Of a DNA stretch of 64,000 nucleotides, positions 53,556-61,906 are shown one piece after another. Every line of letters starts with the position of its first letter. The first letter of the stretch is position 1. Position numbers and translations under genes: made by a program. Under the pieces are notes generated by a model that made no database searches, had not been told where the DNA came from, and saw only the letters and a list, made by a program, of their open reading frames with translations. Source of the stretch: Hyphomicrobium sp. (lineage in GTDB: Bacteria; Pseudomonadota; Alphaproteobacteria; Rhizobiales; Hyphomicrobiaceae); assembly GCF_009026145.1 (NCBI RefSeq), contig NZ_WBUE01000013.1:37686-101685 (forward strand). Reading direction: 5' to 3'.

Positions 53556-54164
53556 TTGCTGACGAGCGAAGTCAAAAGCAGGCCCGTGTACGCAGGGCTC
53601 GAGCCCGATCTCTGTGCCAGCAGCAATATCGTCATCTGCGATCGCGCCGGGGCCACTGCGATGGCCGAGATGCTGCGTCGCGCCGGGGACGCGTTTGCGG
53701 CCAAGACGACCGTCCTGTTGTGCGCCGACGAGTTCGTCTCCGCGCAGGCGCTCGAAGCTCAGACAGCAGCACTGAGACCGGCGTCGACCATCGCCCTGCC
53801 CAATCTCAACGCTGCCGTCGCGGCGCTGGGCGAGCGGCTTTTCCGCGCCAAGATGGGAACCCGCGTCTACGCAGCGGGTAGCGAGCCGTTGATCGGCTCG
53901 ACCGTGCAGCGGGCGATGCGCTTCGGCATCGATCATCGCTCGGTGCGCTGCGAGCACCGCGGCTCCCTCAAGCGCCGCGTCCAGTGCATTCACTGCAAGG
54001 GCATGACCGAAAACGTCACCGTCAATCCGGTGCTGTGTGCGCATTGTGGGCTCGTCCTGACGGTGCGCGATCACTACTCGCGGCGACTGGCCGCCTTCAT
54101 GGGCGTGCGCGTCGACGCCGAGGTTCCCGGTGAAGTTCCGCAACAGCAGGTTCAGTTCCCATGA
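53556..54164 (+). CDS. dmmA: Dimethylamine monooxygenase subunit DmmA-like protein
   Basis: The start chosen is TTG at 53556, behind a very good aaggaggg; an ATG at 53514 in frame has no ribosome site. The protein of about 202 residues ends in a zinc-ribbon-like region with two Cys pairs ('RRVQCIHCKGMTENVT' and 'PVLCAHCGLVLTVRDHYSR'), which is characteristic of DmmA-family proteins. The N-terminal half has a Rossmann-like pattern ('VVICDRAGATAMAEMLRRAG' roughly). The function of the small subunit in dimethylamine oxidation is not known in detail. It overlaps the reductase start by 4 bp. Confidence 0.78.
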   Translation: MLTSEVKSRPVYAGLEPDLCASSNIVICDRAGATAMAEMLRRAGDAFAAKTTVLLCADEFVSAQALEAQTAALRPASTIALPNLNAAVAALGERLFRAKMGTRVYAAGSEPLIGSTVQRAMRFGIDHRSVRCEHRGSLKRRVQCIHCKGMTENVTVNPVLCAHCGLVLTVRDHYSRRLAAFMGVRVDAEVPGEVPQQQVQFP

Positions 54165-55126
54165 CCGCATCCACCCTGCGCCGCGTGCGCGTCGCCGAGA
54201 TCGAGCGCGTCGCCGACGAGATCAAGCGCTTCCGCCTCATCGACGCGGGCGGCGCCGCATTACCCGCATTCTCGGCCGGGTCGCACGTCGTCGTGACCAT
54301 GCACGGCGAGAACGGCCATGTATGGAAGAACCCCTATTCGCTGATCAGCGCTCCCTACGACGGGAGCAGCTACGAGATCGGTGTCTTGCGCGCGGCGGGC
54401 TCGCGCGGCGGCTCGATGTTCATGCACGACCACGTGCAACCGGGCTCCGAGCTGCACATCAGCGAGCCGGTGAACCTCTTCCCCCTCGTGGGGCAAGGCA
54501 GCAAGCACATCCTCGTTGCCGGCGGGATCGGCATCACCCCCTTCCTGGCCATGATGCGCGAGCTCGCCGCGCGCAACAGCGATTTCGAGCTGCACTACAA
54601 GGTGCGCAGCGCCGAGCGCGGCGCATTCTGCGATCGCCTCGCCGCCCAATACGGCGCGCGCGTGCACATCTATCGCTCCGATCGCGGCATGTCGTTGCCG
54701 CTGGAGCGCATCCTCGCCGAGCAGCCGCTCGGCACGCACATGTACGTGTGCGGTCCCGCCGCGATGATCAACTGGGCCATGCACACCGGCCGCGCCGCCG
54801 GCTGGCCGCAGGAGAATCTACACTGCGAGCGCTTTACCGCGCCGTCGCCGGGGAAGCCTTTCACCGTCAAGCTCGCGCGCTCGGGTCGCGACATCGTCGT
54901 CGGGCCGCAACAGAGCATCCTCGAAGCGCTGGAGAACAACGGCATCGATGCTCCCTATCTCTGTCGGGGCGGCGCTTGCGGGCAATGCGAAACGCGCGTC
55001 GTGGCCAGCGGCGGGGCGCTGCAACACAACGACCACTATCTCACCGAAGTAGAAAAGGCGTCGGGGGAGAAAATCATGATCTGCGTGTCGCGCGCTGCAG
55101 GCAGCGGCCTGACGCTCGATCTCTGA
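54161..55126 (+). CDS. dmmB: FAD/2Fe-2S oxidoreductase (DmmB/VanB-type reductase)
   Basis: The 321-residue protein supplies electrons from NAD(P)H to the heme subunit. It has the FMN/FAD binding fold ('FSAGSHVVVTMHG', 'NPYSLISAPYDGSSYEIGVL'), an NAD loop ('HILVAGGIGITPFLAMMREL') and a C-terminal plant-type ferredoxin with Cys ligands in 'LCRGGACGQCETRVV' and 'IMICVSRAA'. This layout is that of VanB and phthalate dioxygenase reductase. It overlaps DmmA at ATGA and is followed after 35 bp by the demethylase fusion with a strong ggaggag, so the three form one operon. Confidence 0.92.
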   Translation: MTASTLRRVRVAEIERVADEIKRFRLIDAGGAALPAFSAGSHVVVTMHGENGHVWKNPYSLISAPYDGSSYEIGVLRAAGSRGGSMFMHDHVQPGSELHISEPVNLFPLVGQGSKHILVAGGIGITPFLAMMRELAARNSDFELHYKVRSAERGAFCDRLAAQYGARVHIYRSDRGMSLPLERILAEQPLGTHMYVCGPAAMINWAMHTGRAAGWPQENLHCERFTAPSPGKPFTVKLARSGRDIVVGPQQSILEALENNGIDAPYLCRGGACGQCETRVVASGGALQHNDHYLTEVEKASGEKIMICVSRAAGSGLTLDL

Positions 55127-55161
55127 TCGCATCGCTTCGGTAGCTGGAGGAGCAAACAATA

Positions 55162-57375
55162 ATGGGCCTGGTCTTCAAGAACGAGACGTTCCGCGACGAC
55201 TTCACGTTCGCCAACAGTCCCGCTGCCGTGCGCCGCTTTCCGTTCCCCTTCCACGAAGACAAATACATGTACTCGGTCAACATCGAACCGCACCTAGCGG
55301 GCCCGAAGAGATCGGTGTACGAGTTCCCCATCGACATCGACGAGCACTACGTTTCCGAGATGCGCGATCGCGCGCTGGTGCTCGATAAAGACCCGCTGCG
55401 CTGCCAGGCGCTGCCGCACATGATGCCGGCGCAGTGGGACATGCTCGAGCTGCTCATGACGTCGATGGCGGCGCACTATCCCGAGCACTTCACGCTCAAT
55501 CGGGACGGCAATCGCTGGCACTGGATCAACCGGCCGCTGAATATCGAGCAGCGCTTCGTGTTCGGCGACGAGGCGACGCTTCCCTACGGCCCGATGGAAT
55601 ACATCGGGCGCCAATGCCAGGGCGACTTCTCGCTGCAGGACCAGCGCGACGGTCAGCTGTGGATGGACGCCGGCATCATCACCACGCAGGCGGACTGGTC
55701 GCTCGATTTCGACGTCGGCATGAATTTCACCGAATGGCACGGGCCGGTGCCGCTGGCGCACCGGGCGCGCGTCTTCGAGCGGGCGCTGAAGTTCCTGTTG
55801 AACCTGCAGAACGGTCACCCGGTGCGCCGGCTCAACTGGACGATGACCATCAACCCGCGTCTCGATACCAGCCCCGAGAACTACGACAAGTGGGGCACCG
55901 ACCGCACCACGGTCACGCTGGAGAACGTCGGCGACAAGGTGCACCTGCGCGTCGAGCTGCAGGGCCTGTGGCGGCTGCCGCGCTCGAACGCCATCCTGTT
56001 CTCGATCCGCTGCTACCTGATCAAGATGCGCGAGCTCGTCACCGTGCCGAAGTGGGGGCGGCGCTTCCACCGCGTGTTGAAAACGCTGCCGCCCGAGCTC
56101 GTCGATTACAAGGGCCTGACGCGCTACCGCGACACAACGGTCGAGTGGCTGTCGAAATTCGACGACGGCGCGCCGACGAGCCCCGGCTGCTGGCCCGACG
56201 ATCTTCCATCGTCCCCGCAAACCTCAACCTCACAAGACAATCGGAGCGAGACGCCCATGACGGCAAACAAGTTCCCCAGGCAGTCGGTCCTCAATGATCG
56301 CCACAGAGCGCTCGGCGCGGATCTGTCCACGGGCTGGAACGACATGCCCGTCCCGCAGAATTACAAGACCGACCCTTACGAGGAGACGGCCGCCGTGCGC
56401 TACCACGCCGGCCTGTTCGACGTGTCGATGCTGAAGATGCTCAATGTAACCGGCAGCGGGGCGCTGGCGTTCCTCAATCATCTTCTGACCTCTGACGTAT
56501 CGAAGGCGAAGTCGGGCGACTCCCACATCAGCAATATCGTCAACGAGATGGGCGCGCTCATCGACGACGTGATCGTCTATGTCGATGGGCCCGAGGAGTT
56601 CCGCATCTCGCACGGCGGAGGATCGCTCGAGGAGGCCATGCTTCCCGTTGCCGAGAGGTTCGACGTCAAGATCGAGCGCGACAACGACGTCCACATCCTG
56701 TCGCTGCAGGGGCCCTTAGCGCTCGCCACTCTCGCCCCGCACACGCCGATGGATCTCGCCGGCCTCGGCTACTTCCGCCATGAGCCGACGACTCTGTTCG
56801 GCAAGAAAGTACGCATTGCGCGCGGCGGGTACTCGGCGGAGCGGGGCTATGAGGTGTTCTGCTCGGCCGCCGATGCCCATTACCTGTGGGATACGATCCT
56901 CGAGATCGGCAAGCCCAAGGGCATCATTCCCGTTTCCTGGTCCTGCCTCGACATCGTGCGCGTGGAAGGCAGCCTCTTGTTCTTCCCGTTCGATATGCCG
57001 CACGGCGACACGACGCCGTGGGAGGTGCGCGCCGACTGGACGGTCGATCTCGGCAAGCCGGACTTCATCGGCAAGCAGGCGCTGATCGAGAAGAAGGGCC
57101 AGGAGCGCTCGTTCATTACCGGCCTCGAAGTCGCCGTCGATCGCGCCATCGAGCCGGGCGCCAAGATCACGGTGGGCGGCAAGCAGGTCGGCGTGGTGAC
57201 GAGCACCACCTACAGCCAGCACCTCATGAAGTCGCTGGCCATGGCGCAAATCGAGCCCGGGTTCACCGGCCTCGGCACCGAGGTCGTGGTGCACGACAAC
57301 GGCGAGCACCCAGGCGCCGTCGTGCGGATGCCGTTCTACGATCCGCTGCGTCTGCGCACGCATCCCAAGCAGTGA
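55162..57375 (+). CDS. Heme N-demethylase (DUF3445) fused to GcvT-like tetrahydrofolate domain
   Basis: One 737-residue ORF contains two proteins that are separate in the cases I know. Residues 1-350 are the heme-dependent oxidative N-demethylase (DUF3445) subunit ('KYMYSVNIEPHLAG', 'NRPLNIEQRFVFGDEATLPY', 'RRLNWTMTINPRLDTSPENY', 'LWRLPRSNAILFSIRCYLIK'). Residues 366-737 are a GcvT/aminomethyltransferase ('LFDVSMLKMLNVTGSGALAF', 'MGALIDDVIVYVDG', 'GYSAERGYEVFCSAAD'). The joint (about 350-366) reads 'DDLPSSPQTSTSQDNRSETP', and the ATG at 56257 is preceded by ggagcgag with 6-nt spacing, a perfect ribosome site. So the fusion is recent or the second part is also made separately. The expected role is demethylation of dimethylamine and capture of formaldehyde on tetrahydrofolate. 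Confidence 0.9.
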   Translation: MGLVFKNETFRDDFTFANSPAAVRRFPFPFHEDKYMYSVNIEPHLAGPKRSVYEFPIDIDEHYVSEMRDRALVLDKDPLRCQALPHMMPAQWDMLELLMTSMAAHYPEHFTLNRDGNRWHWINRPLNIEQRFVFGDEATLPYGPMEYIGRQCQGDFSLQDQRDGQLWMDAGIITTQADWSLDFDVGMNFTEWHGPVPLAHRARVFERALKFLLNLQNGHPVRRLNWTMTINPRLDTSPENYDKWGTDRTTVTLENVGDKVHLRVELQGLWRLPRSNAILFSIRCYLIKMRELVTVPKWGRRFHRVLKTLPPELVDYKGLTRYRDTTVEWLSKFDDGAPTSPGCWPDDLPSSPQTSTSQDNRSETPMTANKFPRQSVLNDRHRALGADLSTGWNDMPVPQNYKTDPYEETAAVRYHAGLFDVSMLKMLNVTGSGALAFLNHLLTSDVSKAKSGDSHISNIVNEMGALIDDVIVYVDGPEEFRISHGGGSLEEAMLPVAERFDVKIERDNDVHILSLQGPLALATLAPHTPMDLAGLGYFRHEPTTLFGKKVRIARGGYSAERGYEVFCSAADAHYLWDTILEIGKPKGIIPVSWSCLDIVRVEGSLLFFPFDMPHGDTTPWEVRADWTVDLGKPDFIGKQALIEKKGQERSFITGLEVAVDRAIEPGAKITVGGKQVGVVTSTTYSQHLMKSLAMAQIEPGFTGLGTEVVVHDNGEHPGAVVRMPFYDPLRLRTHPKQ

Positions 57376-57391
57376 TCACGCACACTTGCCT

Positions 57392-57438
57392 CCCCTAGTG
57401 TGCCAACTGGGGCGGAAGCTCTGCTCCCGGCCTTTTTT
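57392..57438 (+). terminator. Probable terminator between the dmm and ars operons
   Basis: A bulged stem, cccctagt...actgggg (57392-57412), is followed by a GC-rich segment and six T residues at 57433-57438, just where the convergent arsC gene ends. The T-run is good, the stem is imperfect, so this is a moderate call. Confidence 0.45.
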
Positions 57439-57856
57439 ATCGGGAACGTTGGCTGTGCGAAGAGACCACCTCTCCGTCCTCTTTGGTGAACTCGCCGATC
57501 TCGGGGTTCGGCAGCATGTCGAGCACGCGCTCGGAGGGGCGGCACAGCCGAGCACCCTTGGGCGTGACGACGATCGGGCGGTTGATGAGGATGGGGTGGG
57601 CGATCATGAAGTCGATGATCTCCTCGTCGCTCCATTTGGGATCGTCGAGTCCGAGATCTTCATAGGGTGTTCCCTTGCGCCGCAAGAGCTCGCGCGGCGT
57701 CATTCCCATCGCCTTGATGAGCTGCTTCAGCGTGGCCCGGCTCGGCGGCGTCTTGAGATACTCGATGATGACCGGCTCCTCGCCGCTCTGGCGGATCATG
57801 GCAAGGGTGTTGCGCGAGGTGCCGCAGGCGGGGTTGTGATAGATGGTGACGGTCAT
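57437..57856 (-). CDS. arsC: Arsenate reductase, glutaredoxin-dependent type
   Basis: The start chosen is the Met at 57856, giving 139 residues. The catalytic Cys is C11 in 'IYHNPACGTSRNTLAMI'; the Arg residues of the active site lie in 'MIAHPILINRPIVVTPKGAR' and the following 'LCRPSERVLDML'. It reduces arsenate to arsenite with glutathione and glutaredoxin. It is the last gene of the ars operon, 36 bp after acr3. A second, mechanistically different ArsC is encoded in the same operon. Confidence 0.94.
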   Translation of the reverse strand: MTVTIYHNPACGTSRNTLAMIRQSGEEPVIIEYLKTPPSRATLKQLIKAMGMTPRELLRRKGTPYEDLGLDDPKWSDEEIIDFMIAHPILINRPIVVTPKGARLCRPSERVLDMLPNPEIGEFTKEDGEVVSSHSQRSR

Positions 57857-57892
57857 GGACTCTTCCGATGCGGACACGGGATGGCGGCAGTA

Positions 57893-58951
57893 TTAAAGTT
57901 GGGAGCCTACCGCCGCACGCCGGTCTTTCGCGATCCCCGACTCATACCAGTCGCGCGTCGAATTCACGATCCTTACCACCGAGAGCATGACGGGAACCTC
58001 GATCAGCACGCCGACGACGGTCGCCAGCGCGGCGCCAGAATCGAAGCCGAACAGGCTGATGGCTGCCGCGACGGCGAGCTCGAAGAAGTTGCTGGCCCCG
58101 ATGAGCGCTGAAGGTGCCGCCACGCAGTGGGCCTCTCCCGCCGCCCTATTGAGTAGATAGGCGAGCCCGGAGTTGAAGTACACCTGGATGACGATGGGCA
58201 CCGCCAGCATGGCGATGATGAGCGGCTGGGCGAGGATTTGCTCGCCCTGGAAGCCGAACAAAAGGACGAGCGTGGTGAGCAACGCGACCAGCGATATGGG
58301 CTGCAGCCTGGCGAGCAGCGCCTTCAGGGCGCCCTCGCCGCTGCCGAGCGCGGCGCGGCGAACGACCTGCGCGATGACCACCGGCACAACGATGTAAAGG
58401 ACGACCGACAGCAGCAGCGTCTCCCAGGGTACCGTGATGGCCGAAAGCCCGAGGAGCAATCCGACGATCGGCGCGAAGGCGAACACCATAATCACATCGT
58501 TGAGCGCCACCTGACTGAGCGTGAAGTGCGGCTCGCCGTCGGCGAGATTGCTCCACACGAACACCATGGCCGTGCACGGTGCCGCCGCCAGCAGGATCAG
58601 GCCGGCGATGTAGCTGTTGATCTGGTCGGCCGGCAGGTAGGGTTCAAACAGCCAGCCGACGAACAGCCAGCCGAGAAGCGCCATCGAGAACGGCTTGACC
58701 GCCCAGTTGATGAGCAGCGTCACGCCGATGCCGCGCCAGTGCTGCTTGACGCCGGCAAGCGCCGCGAAGTCGATCTTCGCCAGCATGGGAATGATCATCA
58801 ACCAGATCAGCACCGCGACGGGGAGGTTGACCTTGGCTATCTCCGCCGACCCGACGGCGTGGAAAAAGCCCGGAAAGAAGTGTCCAAGGGCGATGCCAAG
58901 CACGATGCAGAGGCCAACCCACAGGGTGAGATAGCGTTCGAAAGTGGACAT
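57893..58951 (-). CDS. acr3: Arsenite efflux permease ACR3
   Basis: The start chosen is the ATG at 58951, with gaggtg upstream, giving 352 residues and about 10 membrane helices. 'LTLWVGLCIVLGIALGHFFP' begins the family fold; 'LAAAPCTAMVFVWSNLADGE' carries the conserved Cys of the arsenite transport path, and 'CVAAPSALIGASNFFELAVA' is a further family signature. It exports arsenite across the inner membrane. It lies between the two reductases, in the order arsR-arsC-acr3-arsC. Confidence 0.95.
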   Translation of the reverse strand: MSTFERYLTLWVGLCIVLGIALGHFFPGFFHAVGSAEIAKVNLPVAVLIWLMIIPMLAKIDFAALAGVKQHWRGIGVTLLINWAVKPFSMALLGWLFVGWLFEPYLPADQINSYIAGLILLAAAPCTAMVFVWSNLADGEPHFTLSQVALNDVIMVFAFAPIVGLLLGLSAITVPWETLLLSVVLYIVVPVVIAQVVRRAALGSGEGALKALLARLQPISLVALLTTLVLLFGFQGEQILAQPLIIAMLAVPIVIQVYFNSGLAYLLNRAAGEAHCVAAPSALIGASNFFELAVAAAISLFGFDSGAALATVVGVLIEVPVMLSVVRIVNSTRDWYESGIAKDRRAAVGSQL

Positions 58952-59024
58952 GATCACCTCAGATGCGGCGGATAGTGGCCGCGGCCTTCTCCCGTAGCGC
59001 AACTCATCGAAAGTAGCTGCTGTC

Positions 59025-59549
59025 CTATGCCCGCTGAGGCTCTGCGACCGATTTCACGCGGCCGATGTCGTCGAGCCGCTTCTGCAGCGACAGCTTGTCG
59101 AGCGATGCCAGCGGCAGGTTGGTGAAGATGCTGATGCGCTGATAGAGCATGCGGTGCGTGTCGGCGAAGGCGTAGTGCTGCTCGCTCTCGGTGCCCTTCA
59201 CTGCGGATGGATCGGGCAGGCCCCAATGCGCGGTCATCGGCTGCCCCGGCCACACCGGACAGACCTCGTTGGCGGCGTCATCGCAGACCGTGAAGACGAA
59301 ATCGAGCTCTGGCGCACCCGGGGCGGCGAACTCCTCCCAGGACTTGGAGCGCAGCTTGGTCGTGTCGTAGTTGAGCTGGCGCAACAGATCCAAGGCATAG
59401 GGGTGCACGCGGCCGCTGGGCTGGCTCCCGGCGCTGTAGCCTTTGAATTTGCCTACGCCCAGCCGGTTGATCACGCACTCGGCGATGATCGAGCGTGCCG
59501 AGTTGTGCGTGCAGAGGAACAGGACGTTGAGTGGACGTTCGTTGGTCAT
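59025..59549 (-). CDS. arsC: Arsenate reductase, LMW-phosphatase type
   Basis: This 174-residue protein belongs to the low-molecular-weight protein tyrosine phosphatase fold. The P-loop is 'VLFLCTHNSARSIIAE' (C13 to R19, CX5R), the general acid is in 'HWGLPDPSAV', and a pair of Cys ('FTVCDDAANEVCPVWPG') would complete the disulfide relay used with thioredoxin. It is coupled to arsR by a 4-bp overlap. Having both this and the glutaredoxin-type enzyme is redundant in reaction but not in electron donor. Confidence 0.94.
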   Translation of the reverse strand: MTNERPLNVLFLCTHNSARSIIAECVINRLGVGKFKGYSAGSQPSGRVHPYALDLLRQLNYDTTKLRSKSWEEFAAPGAPELDFVFTVCDDAANEVCPVWPGQPMTAHWGLPDPSAVKGTESEQHYAFADTHRMLYQRISIFTNLPLASLDKLSLQKRLDDIGRVKSVAEPQRA

Positions 59550-59899
59550 CTGGAGCCTCCCTTGGGCTTACACAGCGAGCGCGTCTTGGCGACGCTTGAC
59601 CCGCACAACTCCGGCTGTCCGCGGCAGCAGTCCTCGGTGAGGTAGGTCAGCAGCTTCCGCATGCCGTCGACGTGGATGGCGTAGCGCACGAAGCGCCCTT
59701 CGCGCGTCGCGTGGATGAGCCCGGCACGGTCGAGCTCCTTGAGGTGGAACGAGGCGGCCGTCGGGCTCGCCTCGATGGCGTCGGCGATCTCGAAGGCGGC
59801 AAGGCCGCTCGGGCCTCGTTGCACGAGCAGGCGGAAGATGCGCAGGCGCTGCGGGTGGGCCAAGGCGGCGAGCGAGGTGACGGCGTGCTTCTCATCCAT
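59546..59899 (-). CDS. arsR: ArsR-family arsenite-responsive repressor
   Basis: The start chosen is the Met at 59899, giving 117 residues. The winged helix is 'FEIADAIEASPTAASFHLKE' and the following wing 'RAGLIHATREGRFVRYAI'. A C-terminal Cys cluster, C91-C92-x6-C99 ('EDCCRGQPELCG'), is like the As(III) site of the Acidithiobacillus-type ArsR (two adjacent Cys and a third near them) rather than the E. coli type site in the helix. It overlaps arsC and is the first gene of the operon. An AT-rich operator lies directly upstream. Confidence 0.93.
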   Translation of the reverse strand: MDEKHAVTSLAALAHPQRLRIFRLLVQRGPSGLAAFEIADAIEASPTAASFHLKELDRAGLIHATREGRFVRYAIHVDGMRKLLTYLTEDCCRGQPELCGSSVAKTRSLCKPKGGSR

Positions 59900-59904
59900 G
59901 CCGG

Positions 59905-59940
59905 CACAATACAAGAATTATTGAATTATGCAATTATTGC
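59905..59940 (-). promoter_or_regulatory. Candidate ArsR operator/promoter
   Basis: This AT-rich stretch directly upstream of arsR contains, on the minus strand, two direct copies of caataatt 16 bp apart, and the symmetric attg-cataatt-caat between them. The arrangement fits a winged-helix dimer site. It is the only AT-rich stretch in the region. Confidence 0.6.
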
Positions 59941-60420
59941 GGGCCGGATGAGCCGCGGGCGGGTGGCCGTGCAGGCGCGGCGAACGGCGTTCCGCCCATG
60001 GACGGTGTCGTAGCAGAACATGAAGAAAATCAACCGCGTGGGCCGGCGGCCGTCACCGATCCCGCGAGTGTTCAACGCGCCACTAAGAAACCGCACCCGG
60101 GGCGCTTACGTACTAATCCTCGCGCGGTTGCCAAAGTCAGCGGGCGGAAGGCGCGTAGGCAAGACCTACGATTCCGGCAACGTGGTCGCCGGCTGCGCGG
60201 GCATCTCTTGGGGCTGGTGAGGTCGACCGCGCATCGACGCATCGAGTGGGTCGATGCAACGCGGGCCGGAAGGCCCGCGTTGTTGCCCATAGTTTGAGCA
60301 CGGCACTACCGTTTAGCGTCTCCTAAGACTATCTGCGTACGTTGGAGTGGGGGTGATGCCCGCCGCTTGCGCCTGGCGCCGGCGCCGCGTTACGCTGGCT
60401 GGCTTGCCGGTAGTCGTGAC
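59941..60420. other. Gap between arsR and cfa: two consecutive hairpins, one weak ORF
   Basis: No gene is well supported in these 480 bp. A weak plus-strand frame (60020-60220, 66 residues, 'MKKINRVGRRPSPIPRV', ending 'GCAGISWGW') has no family and no good ribosome site. After it, two hairpins stand side by side: gcatcgac/gtcgatgc (60231-60257) and caacgcgggcc-ggaa-ggcccgcgttg (60257-60282), the second a perfect 11-bp stem with a GGAA tetraloop. The structure may end a small RNA or a short transcript. Confidence 0.5.
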
Positions 60421-61707
60421 ATGGAAAAGGTGCTGACGGCAGTATTGTCGAGGCTCGTCAAGCGCGGGGCGCTGACGATCGTCACTGCGCGCGGCAAGGA
60501 ATTCACTTTCGGCGACGGATCGGGGGAAGAGGTCCGCGTCCGCTTCCTGGACCGTGCCGCCGAACGCGCCACGGTGCTCAATCCCGAGCTGCGCCTGGGC
60601 GAGTTGTTCATGGACGGCCGCATCGTCGTCGAGTGCGGCACGATTTACGATTTTCTCGCCCTCTTGCTGCGCGACGCCAAGACGGGGGAACGGTCGCTGC
60701 CGATGCGGCTGCTGGGCAAGCTCCGCTTCCTGACCCGGAGCAAGGTCAGCCGCAACAATCGCTGGCGCGCGCGCCGCAACGTCGCCCATCACTACGACCT
60801 CGACCGCCGCCTTTACGAGCTGTTTCTCGACGCCGACGAGCAATACAGCTGCGCCTATTTCGAGCGGCCCGACTGCACGCTCGAGGAAGCCCAGCTCGCC
60901 AAGAAGCGGTTGCTCACCGCCAAGCTTCTCGTCGAGCCCGACAGCCGCGTGCTCGACATCGGCAGCGGATGGGGCGGGCTCGCGCTCTACCTCAAGCAGA
61001 TCGGCGGTGCGCGCCAGGTGCAGGGAATCACGCTGTCGACCGAGCAGCTGCAGGTGGCACGCGATCGCGCGGCCAAGGCGGGGCTGTCTGACAGCGTGCG
61101 CTTCGTGCTGCAGGACTACCGCGAGGTGGAAGGCAGCTTTGACCGCATCGTCTCGGTCGGCATGTTCGAGCACGTCGGCCCGCGCTTCTATCCGACCTAC
61201 TTCAGCAAGTGCCGGCAGCTCCTGAAGCCCGATGGGGTCATGGTGTTGCATACCATCGGCCATATGGACGGCCCGTGGTACCCGAACCCGTGGCTCGACA
61301 AGTACATCTTCCCCGGCGGCCAGCTTCCGGCGCTGTCGGAGATGGTACCCGCCATCGAACGGGCGGGCCTCTTGATCACCGACGTTGAATGCCTGCGCAT
61401 GCACTATGCCGAGACGCTTCTCAACTGGCGCCGGCGCTTCATGGCGCGCCGCGAGGAGGCGGCGGCGCTTTACGATGAGCGCTTCTGCCGCATGTGGGAA
61501 TACTACCTCGCCTGCTGCGAGGCGGCGTTCCGCTTCCAGAACGTCGCCGTGTTCCAGGTCCAGTGCGCACGCCGCGCCGATGCCGTGCCGCTGACCCGCG
61601 ACTGCATCGCCGAGCGCTACGAGGACCTGCGCCTGCGCGAGGCCGAAGCAAGCATCGCGCAAGTCAGCGCAATAGAGCCAGTCCCGCTCCGCAAGCAGCG
61701 GCTTTGA
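60421..61707 (+). CDS. cfa: Cyclopropane-fatty-acyl-phospholipid synthase
   Basis: The start chosen is the ATG at 60421, giving 428 residues. The enzyme adds a methylene group from SAM to unsaturated acyl chains in membrane lipids. The SAM loop is 'VLDIGSGWGGLALYLKQIGG', the family motifs 'HHYDLDRRLYELFLD', 'YSCAYFERPD', 'SVGMFEHVGPRFYPTYF' and 'DKYIFPGGQLPALSEM' are complete. The N-terminal domain (1-130) is of normal length. No operon partner; transcription may begin in the 140 bp after the hairpins. Confidence 0.95.
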   Translation: MEKVLTAVLSRLVKRGALTIVTARGKEFTFGDGSGEEVRVRFLDRAAERATVLNPELRLGELFMDGRIVVECGTIYDFLALLLRDAKTGERSLPMRLLGKLRFLTRSKVSRNNRWRARRNVAHHYDLDRRLYELFLDADEQYSCAYFERPDCTLEEAQLAKKRLLTAKLLVEPDSRVLDIGSGWGGLALYLKQIGGARQVQGITLSTEQLQVARDRAAKAGLSDSVRFVLQDYREVEGSFDRIVSVGMFEHVGPRFYPTYFSKCRQLLKPDGVMVLHTIGHMDGPWYPNPWLDKYIFPGGQLPALSEMVPAIERAGLLITDVECLRMHYAETLLNWRRRFMARREEAAALYDERFCRMWEYYLACCEAAFRFQNVAVFQVQCARRADAVPLTRDCIAERYEDLRLREAEASIAQVSAIEPVPLRKQRL

Positions 61708-61906
61708 TTGCACTTTTTCGCCTCCTCGCGCTTTTCCCGCCGCTTGGAAACGGGGAGGCCATTGTCTATAGTCCGCGCGTCGGGGGAATGGGGCCGCGGC
61801 AGCTTAGTTGCCGGCCGGGCCAGCGCCGCGAGCGGTGCACAGATGGCGGGACACGGGGTCTCGGCAGCGCTGCGTCAACTGCGCCGAATGCGGAGGCACG
61901 GTTCGC

